A stretch of 64,000 bases of DNA from Tamarix chinensis (GCA_030549775.1 CM060171.1:139346859-139410858); one strand, 5' to 3'. Shown: positions 1 to 11,915, numbered from the stretch's first letter. Notes: generated from the sequence alone by a model not told the origin. A program made the numbers and translations.

Positions 1-2443
1 CTTGGAATTTTGAATGACAACAAAACCCCGCCAAGAAAGCGAGGCAGAGAAGACATAGAGAAAGGGTGGAGTGAGGTTGACGCTGTCCTTCCTGTCCACA
101 CCCCACAAATGAAACGTGTCGAATAATATATGAAGTGGAAGGTGCCGCCAATAACTGTGCTTTCGAGTGTGATGACATGTCATGTCGCTAATACTCAATC
201 TCAATGAATAGAGACGCTCGCTCGTAAGCGTATAGCTGTCTCCAACCGGGTGCCTTTTATTTTATGAGGATCGATGCGTGTATTTATTTCTGGAAGCATC
301 ATGAATCATGATGGTGAAGGCAGTATAGTATTTCATCTTTGTGAATTGTATGTTTAGAATTAGAAGGCTGTTTTAGTTGTAATAGTTTTGTCTTCTATCA
401 CATGTTTTTAGAATTTTTAGTATTATTTAGTATTTAAAAAAAAAACTGCAAAACAAATGAACAATAAATAACTACTACTTCTCTAATTATACATAAAACA
501 TTATCGTTTGTTGTTGTATCGTATATGACATTAGATTTTTAATTTTATTTTATATTAATACAAGTCGTTTTGTAAAAAATATAAATGATTAAAATACTTT
601 ATTTTTAATTTTAACATTAGGTTATTTTCTTTCTAATTAAAAAGTGGATGTTTTTTTCTCTATCTAGAATTTAATTTTTCTTAATACATGTGTAATAATC
701 TAATGCGTCTTATATTATGAAATTGAGGATCAATAACTTAATTTTTATTAAAAATCAATACCATCATTTTATATATTTTATATAAAACAGTAATTATTTT
801 TTCTATATCCTGTATTATCATTAAATATTTTTCTTTCGATTTATATATTTCCCAAAAAATCATCATTGAATCTTCAATAATTATTAGGAATATATTAATG
901 ATTTGAATCTAATTTTTAATATATATGCATAGAGTTAAACCGACATTCATTTTAATTCAGAGGTATATTTTCATTTTATTATATATAGCAGTATAGCTTA
1001 TAACTTTTCAACGCAATGTGCAAAAAATTTTAAATTTAAGATAAATGATTGATATTCAAATTAACTAAAATAACTTTATTGAAATTGAATTTTTATTGTT
1101 ATTTGATATATTAATAATGTGGAAGAGAGAGAGAAAAAGGAGTAAATTGAAGAACATAACATTAAAAAATCTCTATAATTTTTGTTGTAAAACTAATATT
1201 ATAATAAAAGAAAATGTGTGAGCCCTCTAATGTCCTTTTTTATTGGTGTATTTGTTATCGTTATTGATCCTAATTTCATACACCAAGTGTGTTTGTTAAT
1301 AAATAAGTTAGTTTATAGGGTATAGTTTTTAAATTATTGATCTTATCACTAATCTCACTTTATAAAATAAACTTTTTTCGGCAAATAGTTTTTTACTAGT
1401 TTCTAAACTAGCTTTTGAATATTAAGATTTAACATAGATTTTAAATTTTAAAATTTAAGCTAACTTTTCAATAATTTGGACAAGAAAACCTAAGTTTGCT
1501 GGTAGAAATGTTTGTAAACTCTTGAGGTTATAGCTTAATAATTGAACATGGAGTATTAGGTATTAGGTTTTGGATAAGAATTCCTCTTTTTTTTAATATT
1601 TGTATACTTTTGTGGTAATCATTACATTTAGATAGTGGATTATATTTATCCCTATGGCTTCCTATAAATTAAAAGAAAAAGTTTCATATTATCAAAAAAA
1701 AAATTTGCTTTATTTATTTATTATCTTAATATTTTTACATTTAGTATAAATAAAAAAGGGAAAATAATTATATCGAGATATTGATACTCCTTACTCTATA
1801 TCTATCATAATACAAATACTAGGTAGAGGGGAAATTTTTTTAATTGAATATTTTTGATCAAATAATTGTTGAATTTGTTTTCCATTATAGGAGGTTATAT
1901 GCGATTAGTTGAATATGAGGGTTTATGCCATAGACAAAAGAACAATAAACACATTCCATTGGAAAATAATAATTTCTTAAAACCTGTTTGGTGTAGGGTT
2001 GTGGAAATTTCATTTTAAATTTAAAACACATTTGTGTGCATTTGGGTTTTAAACACGAGTTAAGGTACGATTCAAGCATGATTTGGAAGCTGATCCAATC
2101 TTGATCCAAGAAACAGAAGCCAGGCTGGCGCACGCCTGACTTGACTGGGTATTTCAATAAATTCGTGCATCGGTCTAGTCGATAGCCCTCCCAAGGCCAA
2201 GATTGATGATATTTTGTTTTAGTTGAGGCAAGATCTCAGCTGACATGTTTTTTTTTTATTCCCTCCTTTTCGTGAATTTTTTTGTTCCAATTCTTTTTTC
2301 AAAGTTTATATTTATTTTTTATTACTCGTTTTCCTACTTTCATACAATATTTTGTTTAAATGATATAATTATAATATTAAAAATATATTTATTATCTTCT
2401 AAAACAATATACAAATTTTACTTCAAGAAGCGTACGTTCTGTC
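1..2443. other. AT-rich intergenic DNA, no gene seen
   Basis: The first 250 bases are of more balanced composition and could be the edge of a gene or promoter lying outside the window, but no open frame or motif supports that. From about 400 to 1860 the sequence is very AT-rich with frame-breaking stops in all frames. Short ORFs near 1885-2157 and 2245-2505 show no recognisable domain. Nothing else is supported here. Confidence 0.5.
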
Positions 2444-2996
2444 TAGTGATGGCAATGGGGCGGGGCGGGACGGAGATGGTGTCCCCATCTCCAAATCCGA
2501 AATAAATACCCATCCCCGTACCCGTCCCATCCCCGATTTTTGTTAATGGGGAATCCTCGCCTCAATCCCCACGGAGGCTAATCCCCCATCCCCGCCCCCA
2601 TTCCCCGAACTAGATCCCCTATCCCCGTCCCTGAAACCTATCACCCACCACCTCCAAAACCTGAGCAACCCAAAAATATAATTTTCCAGCAATCATAAAC
2701 ATGAAACATAAGTTTACTTTCTAAAAATTGTATAGTTGTACTTATATACTTTTTTTGAATAAATTAAAATTACAACAACAATAAAAGTAATATATAAAAT
2801 AATAAAAAATAAAATAAATTACATATATATATAATTCGGGGCGGATTCGGAGACAAGGATACAAAACCCATCCCCGTTTCCATACCCGAAAAATTTCCCG
2901 AACCCGAACCCATCCCCAAAAATCATCCCCGAATCCGACCCCGATAGAGAAATCCCTGTCGGAGCTCCAAATCCGTAGAGATTTTTGCCATCCCTA
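2444..2996. mobile_element. Non-autonomous hAT-like element rich in GGGGCGGGG / CCCCATCCCC
   Basis: The unit opens with TAGTGATGGCAATGGGG and closes with TTGCCATCCCTA, so the two ends are inverted copies of TAGKGATGGCAA. The flanks GTTCTGTC (2436-2443) and ACTCCGTC (2997-3004) agree at 5 of 8 bases, and all three differences are transitions, as expected for an aged 8-bp target duplication. Both arms are built from short GGGGCGGGGACGG-like strings and the middle (about 2690-2830) is AT-rich. There is no coding capacity; the ORFs over its arms follow from the G/C-rich repeats. The TIRs and 8-bp duplication size suggest hAT, but the class is inferred. Confidence 0.55.
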
Positions 2997-3890
2997 ACTC
3001 CGTCCGAGTTAAGACTAGCCCGGAGCTTCCTCACCCAACTGGTACCGTGAATCTGTGATCAATCAGGGACTTGTTCTTCTCCGTCTTTAATGTTGACTTT
3101 ACTTCTCGTCTCTTTTAGTTTTACTTTTATTTTTCATTTTTCAGATCACATGAAATGAAGTCGACTTGGACTCTCATTAGTCTTATATCATCCATAGATG
3201 CTATCCTTATTTTTATATCTCTAATTATATTATTTAATTATTTTCTTCCATATTTTTTTTATTAATTTATTTCAATAGTAATTTAATATTATACATTCAA
3301 CAAGTTCAGATTTATAAGATTTAATTACTTTTATCGATCAAATCATCAATTATTTACACTTTACATCATTTAACTTTTAATTTATAGCAATCTATACATA
3401 CAATTAATAATTTTATATAATCAAATTTAATTAAATATATATTTATAAACTATTTAAAAAATCAATTTTAGATTTTTTACTTGAACATTTTAATATTGTA
3501 AAAAATATTTATGATTTGAATTATTTTTAAAATAACCTATTATAGTTTATTTTAGTTTTTCTACTACAATATTAATAATTAATAAAATTATATAAAATTA
3601 GTAAAAACTATTATTTAAATATTACAACAGAAGTATAAATATAATATATTATTTTAATGATTGTCGTATCTAATTTGTCACAATAACATTAAAAAAAATA
3701 TAAATAAATACAATGTACGTAAATATTATAATATAAAGAATCAATACGAGTATAAACTAATTATCGTACTTAAACTGTCATATTTCTTCCACCAAGTCGG
3801 ATTAAAATCGACGAGCCGAACCACGATAATTAACTTGAGAGGCATGAATCCATGCCTACTATTGGACCATGATTAATCGTAGGAAGTGGT
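2997..3890. other. AT-rich intergenic DNA
   Basis: Apart from about 100 bases of balanced composition just after the preceding element, this stretch is AT-rich with no convincing frame. A 71-codon ORF at 3661-3876 has low-complexity content and no domain. Confidence 0.4.
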
Positions 3891-3919
3891 ATATTATTAT
3901 TATTATTATTATTATTATA
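3891..3919. repeat. (TTA)n microsatellite
   Basis: About nine consecutive TAT/TTA trinucleotides. Confidence 0.9.
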
Positions 3920-3944
3920 GTCGAAACTATCCGGAGAAAAATCA

Positions 3945-4560
3945 CCTAAATATATATCTCTTTTGTCCTCAATAATCATATTATATAATATGATACATGC
4001 ATACATTATTTGCTTCGTTGTCTCTATATCTCATATGTGTGAGGGGCCACGAATAATTGTAAAACATTCTTGTAGCACTCCAAATACACGTTCAATATAT
4101 TTTCTAGCTGATTCCTGATACACAATGAATAACTTTCTCTTTGGTATTTGAAGAATCGATATGGTTTTGACGAATATTGGCCAGTATGAATATATGTCAT
4201 TCGTTAGATAATATCCAATATGATATTATGTGTCCTTCATCGTATAATGAGCTTCTGGTGCCTGTCATTCATATATGTCATTGAATATCGGTGAGTGAGT
4301 AAGAATATTAAAATCATTATTTGATCTAGAACATTCAAAAAATAAATATCATATCTAAAATTTTTGGATGCAATGACTTATAGTATAATTCTCGGGACAC
4401 CATGGTCATCGCGACAAAACTAACTTTTTGTGCAACGACACAAAATTTCCACACCAAATGTATGCAATTTATACTTCTTATCATACCAAGAAAGCCATGT
4501 ATTTTATCCATTTAAAGCTGGTGTCAAACATCATCGGCATTGTGTATTATTAAGTATTAT
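3945..4560 (-). pseudogene. PIF/Harbinger transposase, C-terminal two thirds, decayed
   Basis: Reading the minus strand through several frame changes gives, in order, motifs of the plant Harbinger DDE_4 nuclease: GFLGMIRSINCIHLVWKF (family pattern GFPGMLGSIDCMHWEWKN), SNNDFNILTHSPIFNDIYE, HIGYYLTNDIYSYWPIFVKT, YQESARKYIERVFGVLQ and CIILYNMIIEDKR. The first catalytic Asp (SIDCMHW) is Asn here, while the second Asp (SNND) and the Glu (IERVFGVLQ) remain. There are in-frame stops and at least three frameshifts. The N-terminal part of the normal transposase (roughly the first 150 residues) is absent. This enzyme would cut and paste Harbinger DNA in the nucleus; the copy here cannot be active. Confidence 0.85.
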
Positions 4561-4599
4561 TTTGAGTGGAATATCCTAAAATTTAGTATTACCAATAGA

Positions 4600-4944
4600 T
4601 GCGATGGTAAGAGAATTGAAATCATAATTTGGAGGTTGGGAGAATTGAAGACCTAGATTGAAAGAGCTAAAAGAATAAAGTGCATCAATTGAAGGAGATG
4701 GATTTTGGAGATTCTGATAATATTGCATACTTTCAAAATTAGAATTTTACGGATATGGGAAATTTTGAGTATTTGGAGAAATTGGAGAAATTGGATTTAG
4801 AGGATAATGATGATTTTGGATATTTGGAGATTTTTTATTTGGAGGAATAGGATATTTTTTGATATTTTGAAAATTGAAATTTTGTGGATTTTGGATATTG
4901 AGGTTAGGAAGCTCTTTTAAATTTAAAAATTTCGGATTATGCAA
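4600..4944 (-). pseudogene. Harbinger ORF1-like N-terminus (Asn/Pro/Phe-rich)
   Basis: A minus-strand frame starts with Met at 4944 and encodes a run of NPQNFNFQN / SPNIQNHHYP / PNTQNFPYP type residues, then reads on after a stop as SPSIDALYSFSSFNLGLQF. Plant PIF/Harbinger ORF1 proteins (Myb/SANT or NAM-associated type) usually carry such an NF/NP-rich leader before the DNA-binding trihelix. The trihelix is missing and the sequence runs directly into transposase DNA at about 4560, so ORF1 and transposase appear joined by an internal deletion. The assignment rests on composition and position next to the transposase. Confidence 0.5.
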
Positions 4945-5515
4945 AATATTTAAAATTTAAAATTTATACTGGGTATGATCTATTTTTACAAAATGGAAAT
5001 TAAAGAAGAAATTAAAGGTGATAAATATATTTGAGATAATTATATATTTGATATTGAGAGAAATATAGAAGATGATGGGAAAATAATTGGATAGAGCGTT
5101 GGGTATTTTTAGAATTTTTTTCTACAGTTGGATTTTTTATTTTTAATTATTTTTTAAATTAATATTACCGTTAGAATTATTCCCAAGTTTAGTAGACGGC
5201 TAAAGAAGGAAAAAAAAAACAGCAGCTAAACACCTTTCACATAGGACAAGAAAAAAAATTGACTAAACTAACACAGGTGGGGCCGTTTGTCTGTGCCTTG
5301 GCGCGTGTAAAACAAACACGTCATGGTTGGCTCGTCGAAGCCACACGGCCGGTTGATGTTTTCCACTCCCCCAGACCCCATCATCTGCCATGCTAATAAC
5401 TTTGGGAGCCTCATCTATTTATGTCAGCTGAAATTTGAGGATGAGTACGCGGGGTTTACAGTGCTGCATCTCAAATTTCGGGAGCCTCAAATTTGGGGAT
5501 TAAGCAAATCTTTTA
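4945..5515. other. Intergenic DNA, possibly the 5' flank of the Harbinger remnant
   Basis: AT-rich up to about 5260, then balanced composition with a 69-codon ORF at 5323-5532 that has no recognised domain. The near-repeats CTCAAATTTCGGGAGC and CTCAAATTTGGGG at 5468-5500 are adjacent. No Harbinger terminal repeats could be fixed. Confidence 0.35.
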
Positions 5516-6760
5516 GGTCCTGTTTGGTTTGAAGAAAATTAAGTGGGAAGGAAAATGTAGAGGAAAGAAAATTAAAGGAAAGAAAATGAAAGAAATTAAT
5601 TTTCTTTCTTTTGTTTGGTTGTTGGAGAAAATTAAGTGGAAAATTAGATTCTTAGAAAATGTTTTTAGTATTTGGTATATAGAAAGAAAATTCTAAGAAA
5701 AGTAAATGTTATTATTTAAATATTTTTATATATTTAATTAAAATTATAATATTATATTGATACATAAAATTTAATATTATTAAAATTTTATGCTTAGATT
5801 ATTAAAATTTAATTATGTATTCACTTTTAGCCTTAGAAAATATATGTCAAATTATATAAATAAAAATAGACATATAATTTTTATATCGGATAAATGAATC
5901 CGAATACAAATACGGATATAAAAGCAAATAAAAATTTAATTATTATTTTATTTAAATACTTTTATATATTTAATAAAAATTAAAATGTTATATTCTCTTA
6001 TATACATATACATACATATATATATATACATACATACATACATACTTACATACATACATACATAATACATACATACATACATATATGTATGTGTATGTGT
6101 ATGCATGTGTGTGTGTGGTGTACTGTGTGTTAGTAAAGAAAAGAAAAAGATATCCTACTAGGTGCTACTAGCCTACCAGTCTCTTTTTCTCTTTTTCACA
6201 CTTCTCTCTCTTCCTTTCCCATTTCTTTTCTGCAAATTTTTCCCGACCTCCATGCCCTTCGACCGTCAACTCAGACCGCCCTGTCGAACCACCGCACAAC
6301 ATTACCGCTCCAGCCTCGTCACAAATAGCAACTGTCGAGCCACCACCGGGAACGAGCTGCGTCGCGAGTTACAACAGTAGCAGCGAGGCTAGCGAACAGG
6401 GGACCAAGCTCGACCCTGACGCCAGCAGCTCCGCCTCCATCTCCCTTCGTTGTCGTACACCGGCATCGGAGCCTCACTAGCAACAACGGACCACCGGCAA
6501 CAATGGGTGAGCTGAAGGAATAGTGTTGAAGGAGGAGGAGTTGAGGAGGACGGTATCGGGCAAGCTTCCGAAATTTTTTCCTCGAAGGTTACTTATTTTC
6601 CATATATTTTGGTGAGGAAAAGGACGTAATACAACTTTCCTCCATTCTTTTCTTCTTATTTTCTTTCTCTATTGTTTTTCTGAGAACCAAATACTGAAAA
6701 ATTAGTTTCCATATAACTTTTTTTCCTTTCCTTATTATTTTCCATGAACCAAACGAAGCC
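5516..6760. mobile_element. Tourist/PIF-Harbinger-type non-autonomous element with GC-rich core
   Basis: The left end reads GGTCCTGTTTGGTTTG and the reverse complement of the right end reads GGCTTCGTTTGGTTCATGG, both close to the GGSCCYGTTTGG terminus of Tourist/PIF elements. Each end is flanked by TTA (5513-5515 and 6761-6763), the target duplication typical of this superfamily. Inside the termini both arms carry GAAAATTAAG/GGAAAGGAAAA strings in inverted orientation. The centre contains a long (TACA)n tract and a GC-rich block (about 6240-6560). No transposase is present. Confidence 0.75.
5996..6117. repeat. (TACA)n / (GTAT)n microsatellite
   Basis: Tetranucleotide TACA repeats change into TATG/TGTG repeats, giving an imperfect self-complementary tract inside the Tourist-like element. 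Confidence 0.9.
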
Positions 6761-7055
6761 TTACTGCATTGTAGATGCTTTGAGTCCAATCTTCTATATA
6801 TAACGAGTGTCATTTTAATAATTTTTTATTTAAAATAAATATTATTTTATATTTTTAATGTAAGACTAAATTATGTTTCCTCAATAAATAATTTCTAGCA
6901 TGGTAATAAATATTAATTAATGAGATGTATTTAAGAAAAATATAATTATTAATTCAAACTACTTTATTAACAAATATATAAAAGTCTAATGTGATGCTTA
7001 TTAAAATACATAGGCTACATGCATGTGTGTGTATGTCTCTCTTTATATATGTATA
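6761..7055. other. AT-rich spacer
   Basis: No coding frame or repeat recognised. Confidence 0.4.
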
Positions 7056-7376
7056 TAGGGTTGTAAATAAGTCGAGCCACTTTAGTATTCACTTCGATTC
7101 GTTAAAAATTTGGTTCGACTCGTTTGTTTAATTAAATGAGCCGAGTCTGAGCCTCACTTTTAGGCTCGTTTATTAAACGAGCCGAGTCCTAGCTCGAAAA
7201 AACTTTACTCGGTTCATTTTTTAGCTTTACCTTGTGAACTCGGCACGTTAAAAGTTAGGTTCAGCTCATTCGTTTAGTTAAACGAGTAGAACCCAAACAT
7301 TATTTTAGACTCTTTTAATTAAACGAGCCAAACTTAAGCCCAGAGATATTTGACTTAGTTCGGTTCGTTTACAACT

Positions 7377-7380
<4 letters not shown>
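7056..7380. mobile_element. Non-autonomous TIR element with GAGCCGAG motifs (hAT-like)
   Basis: The ends TAGGGTTGTAAATAAGTCGAG and (reverse complement) TATAAGTTGTAAACGAACCGA form an imperfect inverted terminal repeat. Internal copies of AAACGAGCCGAG and its complement (for example 7130-7150, 7165-7185, 7318-7332) recur in both orientations. The flanks are TA-rich, so a target duplication cannot be read reliably. There is no coding capacity. Confidence 0.5.

Positions 7381-7430
<50 letters not shown>
7377..7430. repeat. (TA)n microsatellite
   Basis: An almost unbroken TA run abuts the right end of the preceding TIR element. Confidence 0.9.
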
Positions 7431-7432
<2 letters not shown>

Positions 7433-7474
7433 CTAATTAATAGAAATCCTTGGACACTTGTTAGACAAAATTGA

Positions 7475-7972
7475 TACTACCTCAGTTTTATAATAAATAT
7501 ATATGACAATTAGTAATATAAATTATGATATAATGGAGTATAGGTTGTTGTTTTTTTAGAATCGTATGAGGATCTTTTTTGAGTTTACTAAAATTAGAAA
7601 AAAGATATTAATATTTAATACAATCATTCAATTGGTATATCTATAATTTATTCATAAGTTTTATCATTTTAAGTGCTACCTTTAATTTATAATAAGCATG
7701 GTTCTAGCAATATGTTATTTTATCCAAAATAAATACTTTGTTCGATTTGTAAATAAAGTATTTCTACGTATATTTTTTTAAACATAAAATTCCTTTAGAT
7801 GAGTTAATTTTAATTTTATTTTATTCTTTACTTTTTTTTTTCTTGCATGTATTAATTGTTATATTACTTTTCAATTAATAGTATGATTATAATATTAAGA
7901 TTATATTTATCACCTAATAAAATAGTATAAACATTTTTAAAAGTACATCTTTTTAATAAATAGAAGGGAGTA
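7475..7972. mobile_element. Stowaway-like MITE
   Basis: The left end TACTACCTCAGTTTTATAAT and the reverse complement of the right end TACTCCCTTCTATTTATTAA both resemble the plant Stowaway (Tc1/mariner-like) terminus CTCCCTCCGTYYYATAAT next to a TA dinucleotide. The interior is AT-rich and non-coding. At about 500 bp it is longer than most Stowaways, so two nested elements are possible. Confidence 0.5.
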
Positions 7973-8999
7973 TCATCTTGGAGTTCCAAAGCAAGAAATA
8001 ATTTCCTCCCCTAGCTAGTCCCTATTTATAATTTTTTTTAGCGTACACATCATTTAATAAAGAATATTTAATAGAAATATATTTGACAATTTGTATATTT
8101 TAGTATATGCATAAAATTTTAAATTACAATCTATTTTAAAATAGAGATAGCAAAAAATATATAAGCCATAATCAACCCCTAAATGTGAATCAAATTGCAT
8201 ACTCATTTCAAAACATGTAAACTATAATAAACGCCTAAGAGTGAATCAAATCATTTGTATTATAAAAAACCACTATATCACTAAATTTTAGTATAAAAAA
8301 TATTATTTAAAAAGTTAAAGTTTAATTTTTATTTTATCCTTAATTTTTTATCTCATTATTTATATATTAAATGATTTATTATTTTTTAAAGAAGGATATA
8401 AATATTATTTTAAAAATATTATTATAAATTTTTTAAAAACTATAAATTTTGATAGAATAATTTATTTTAGTACTAGAAAAGATTATTGGAGCACGAAGAT
8501 ACAATAAATGGGACTTCATTCAAGTCATCCACACATTGGTGCGATCTGCAAGGCGCCCGTGGTCATTAATACTTAATAGTCCTCTTTACACATAAAACCG
8601 GACACCATGCACTTTTGCCCAAAATTCACGTCTCGCCTGAGAAAGAGTACCTTGTGAAAAGTTAAACCAAAATATTTGGCGGAGTCCGAATTTGTCGAAT
8701 TTCGGAGTAGAAAAACCCAAAAAAAGAGAAAAAAAAACTTTTTTAATTTATCGAGCTGGCTCTCGTACTACGTGTCTTTCCCGGCTGCAAAGGCTTATTA
8801 TTAATTGGCTATCCCAGTCCCGGCTGCGTAAAACGACAGTCCCCTCACTACACGACACCATTGCATTTGCAGTCGCCACTCTTAACTCTTACTCCCCTAC
8901 GGTGTTTATTTTTGGCGTTTGAAACGCGCGGCATCATCTGTTCAGGCCATGATGATACAAATACGAGTGTGCTCGACATCAACATTGCACAGAATTCGG
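7973..8999. other. Intergenic DNA upstream of the repeat block
   Basis: AT-rich to about 8490, then 500 bases of balanced composition (8490-8990) with a 76-codon ORF at 8692-8922 that matches nothing I know. No gene is supported. Confidence 0.35.
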
Positions 9000-9195
9000 A
9001 CCAAAAAAAAATTAAAAATATTATTTTATAAAAATTTTAAAAATATTAATTATATATATATAATATATATATTTTAAAATATAGATTAAATTTATCAAAA
9101 TTAAAAGAAAAAAATAAGAAAATTAATTAAATAATTTTAATATTGAAAACTTTTTAAAAGAAAAAAACTTTTTTGAAACAAGGACGATACCAAAA
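9000..9195 (-). repeat. AT-rich dispersed repeat, copy 1
   Basis: On the minus strand this contains the core TTTTGATAAATTTAATCTAT next to a (TA)n tract. The same core-plus-TA arrangement occurs at about 31845-32060, 39660-39900 and 40370-40600. No termini or target duplications could be fixed. Confidence 0.4.
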
Positions 9196-10010
9196 TATCG
9201 TTTCCGTACATTTCAACTCCACATTGACCTTTTCCATTGTTTTTAATCATGTTTTTAATAATGAGATATAAGACATTTGAATTACAACTCCATCTATTTC
9301 CAAAAGAAATTTTTTTTATTTTAAATAAAAATAAAAAATTTAATATTTATATTTTATCTTAATCATTATTATTTTTTCCTTATATATATATATATATTAA
9401 TTATTATATTGTTTTTTAATAAATGATATAATTATCATATTCTTATTTAGTATGAGATAATAAGGTGGAATAAATATCTATTTTATATCTTTTATATCAA
9501 ATATTTAATAATAATAATAATTTCAAAAAAATATTTATTTTAAATTAAATTATTATTTAAAATAAATATCCATTTAATTTTTTTATTAATTTTAAATAAA
9601 ATATACAAGATATATAAAATATGAAGATAATTTACTTCCATAACTAATATTTTGTATATAATCTATTTAAGATTAAATATTTTTTTTAAATAAATATCTA
9701 TCTTAAATGTTAATTTAATCTAAAATATATTTATTATTTTTAAATTCTAGCCATAAAAAAAAACATAAAATAAAATAAAATTCCACTTCTAGCTAACAAA
9801 AAAGGCCTAAGAGTAATATTTAAGAATGTTCTAGCTAGATCAAAAACACAAATAATAGAATTAATACATTTAACCGGAGTAGAAATCTTTACAAAGGTGG
9901 TTTTCGTTCACCGCACCTTGTTCCTCGCTCACTAGAGTAGTCACTTGATTTTTTTATTTTCTTTTTCACCGAAAAGAACAAAAACAAACAAATACCTACC
10001 AAAATGTACA
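9196..10010. other. AT-rich 3' flank of the protease gene
   Basis: No genes; many A/T homopolymer runs. The region just below 10291 is the downstream side of the minus-strand protease and should contain its 3' UTR, but no clear polyadenylation signal can be singled out. Confidence 0.35.
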
Positions 10011-10291
10011 AATGTACCACCGAGACCGAGTAAGTACGGTTAAATTAAAATACTCTTTCCCCCAAGTCCGCCACTCGGGACCTGGACCAAGCTTTACGAA
10101 CCACACCACACGTGCGGTAAGGAACCAGCGTCAGCACTTCGGCGGTCCAGCACACATCATTCGACGTCCCTCCCCAAGAGTCAACCCCATACACTGCCAG
10201 CTAACCAGCCCCGGTAATTTTCGGAACACCACTGCCCGCCAAAAGCCGCCGCTAGCTTTCTGCCAGCTTCCGCCACCACCGAGGCACCGCA

Positions 10292-11789
10292 TCAACGGTT
10301 GTTGAGGCTGTCCCACAGAGAAGCACATTTCCTAGGAGCAAATCCAACCCTTCGTTTCTCCAAGTCATACAGCACCTCAAATCCCTGCTGTTGGTAATTC
10401 CCAAGCGTAGCACCAGGCCCACTTTCTGCGTCCGTAAACTCACCACTGTCCATCAACATCAAACACCCTGCTTTCTTCGGATTCTTCCCTTTCCCGGGCT
10501 CATCGCCAGCATCCATGAACTCGTAAAAGTAATTTCTCGCGGGCAATACCACCGAGGAATTGCCCCCGAAATGCAACGTCAAGCTCGGGACAACAAGACC
10601 GGAACTTGAAGCCCTGCTACTGATATAGTAACACGGTCCGAGCCCGGTCCTTTGCTCGGTATCAGTCGCTCGCTTGAATACCCGACGGACACGGCGGTCC
10701 AGCTCGGCGGAAATCGAGTTGTACAGCTTGGTCGGAATCATAGTGAAGGTGGTACCACTGTCCACCACTACCCCGCCATTCCCGCGCCTGTCCACCCTCC
10801 TTAGATTCTCCGGCGCAACAATCCGACGTGATCCCACGGAAACAGCCTCCAAGCCGACCGAATAGAAATACGGATGTTTTGGGTTATCCAACATCGGGGT
10901 ATAAGCAAATTCCTCTTCCGTGCTACCATCTAAGCTCTTCCGTTTCTGCTCGCCATCAAGAATTTGCCGACCCAGAATCAACGGGCTCGGCTGCCGGAGT
11001 TCGTCGCCGTTGAAGGCGTGGGACACCAGACAATACGAAAATTGACTGCTTAGTTCAGGCGACGACTTGGCCAATTGCGCCGGTAGAGACAGAGAACCAC
11101 GTCCGAATCCGGCGACACCGATGGGCTCACCGAGAGTAGAGTGGGCGCACCCGAACGTAAAATTGTGTAGGATCAACGGCTTATCAGTATTGCCCGCCAT
11201 GGTTAAGCTCTCTCTGTGGAGGTTAGCAACCAGACTACCATCGCCGTAAGCGTAGTAAAACGAAGGGCAAGCGTATTTCGCGCAGTCGGAGGTCTCGATG
11301 TCGACAAGAGGGCATTTAGCCATGGCACAGAGGTCGGAGGAAGGGAGAGAGGAGTGAGCAGCGGAGCAAGCTCGTGACTTGCAGGAAACCATGGATGATT
11401 TCGAGACGTTGAGAGGAGTGATAGAACCAGGTCTGTACTTGCCTTCACAGAGGATACATTCAAAGGGAGAACAGGGTAGCCAAACTACGTCGCTGCCGGT
11501 ATCCATGTAGAGGGAGACGGTTCGGAAAGGGGAAGAGGCGAGTGAGAAGGATAGAGTGTAATCAGTTCCGGGAGCGAGCGGAAGGGAGACTTGGCGGCGG
11601 CTATAGCGGTGATGGCGGGCGACGGAACGGGCGGCAGTGGATTTGAGGAGGTGGTGGGTGGAGGTGAATTGAGAGGGTGGAGAGAGAGTGGGTCAGAGGA
11701 AGCAGGAGGTTACCGGATGATTCGAGTGCAAAAGAGGAGAGGAAGAAGGTATATAGGAGGGGGAGGAGAAGAGAGGAGAAGGGTGACAT
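10292..11789 (-). CDS. Nepenthesin-type aspartic protease (A1B, At4g16563-like), frameshifted as read
   Basis: A pepsin-family endopeptidase of the plant nepenthesin group, probably secreted. The intact minus-strand frame from 11506 (404 codons, stop at 10292) starts at MDTGSDVVW, the first catalytic motif. A Cys-rich nepenthesin insert follows (about residues 12-80), then the flap YYAYGDGS (about 84-91), FGCAHSTLGEPIGVAGFGRG, the second catalytic motif VVDSGTTF (Asp at about 249) and the family C-terminus RVGFAPRKCASLWDSLNNR. Both active Asp residues are present. Upstream in the same frame (11692-11507) lies the expected pro-region (QFTSTHHLLKSTAARSVARH, then SLPLAPGTDYTLSFSL), but it has no Met before MDTG. 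The signal peptide (Met at 11789, MSPFSSLLLPLLYTFFLSS, then LLLPLTHSLS) sits in a different frame. The switch lies between about 11690 and 11672 in a CT-rich tract and equals one extra base. This could be a recent null allele or a sequence error. The gene is intronless, like its relatives, and much more GC-rich than its surroundings. Confidence 0.9.
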
Positions 11790-11907
11790 GATTGTTTTGA
11801 GGTTGTGATCAAGGTGGGGAAACAGAGTGCTCTGTTTTTTGAAGATGCTAGACAGAGAGTTGGGATGATGGATTCTTTGCAAGGAAAGGGAAGGGGGAGA
11901 AGCGGGG

Positions 11908-11915
11908 TTTTAAAG
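11908..11915 (-). promoter_or_regulatory. Possible TATA-like box of the protease gene
   Basis: On the minus strand CTTTAAAACC lies about 120 bases upstream of the Met at 11789 and just ahead of a CT-rich leader, a reasonable position for a plant TATA element with a leader of about 90 bases. There is no other support. Confidence 0.25.

Noticed and set aside
10012..11249. Plus-strand and off-frame minus ORFs over the protease gene
   Set aside because: They overlap the well-supported minus-strand protease in other frames and contain no domains.
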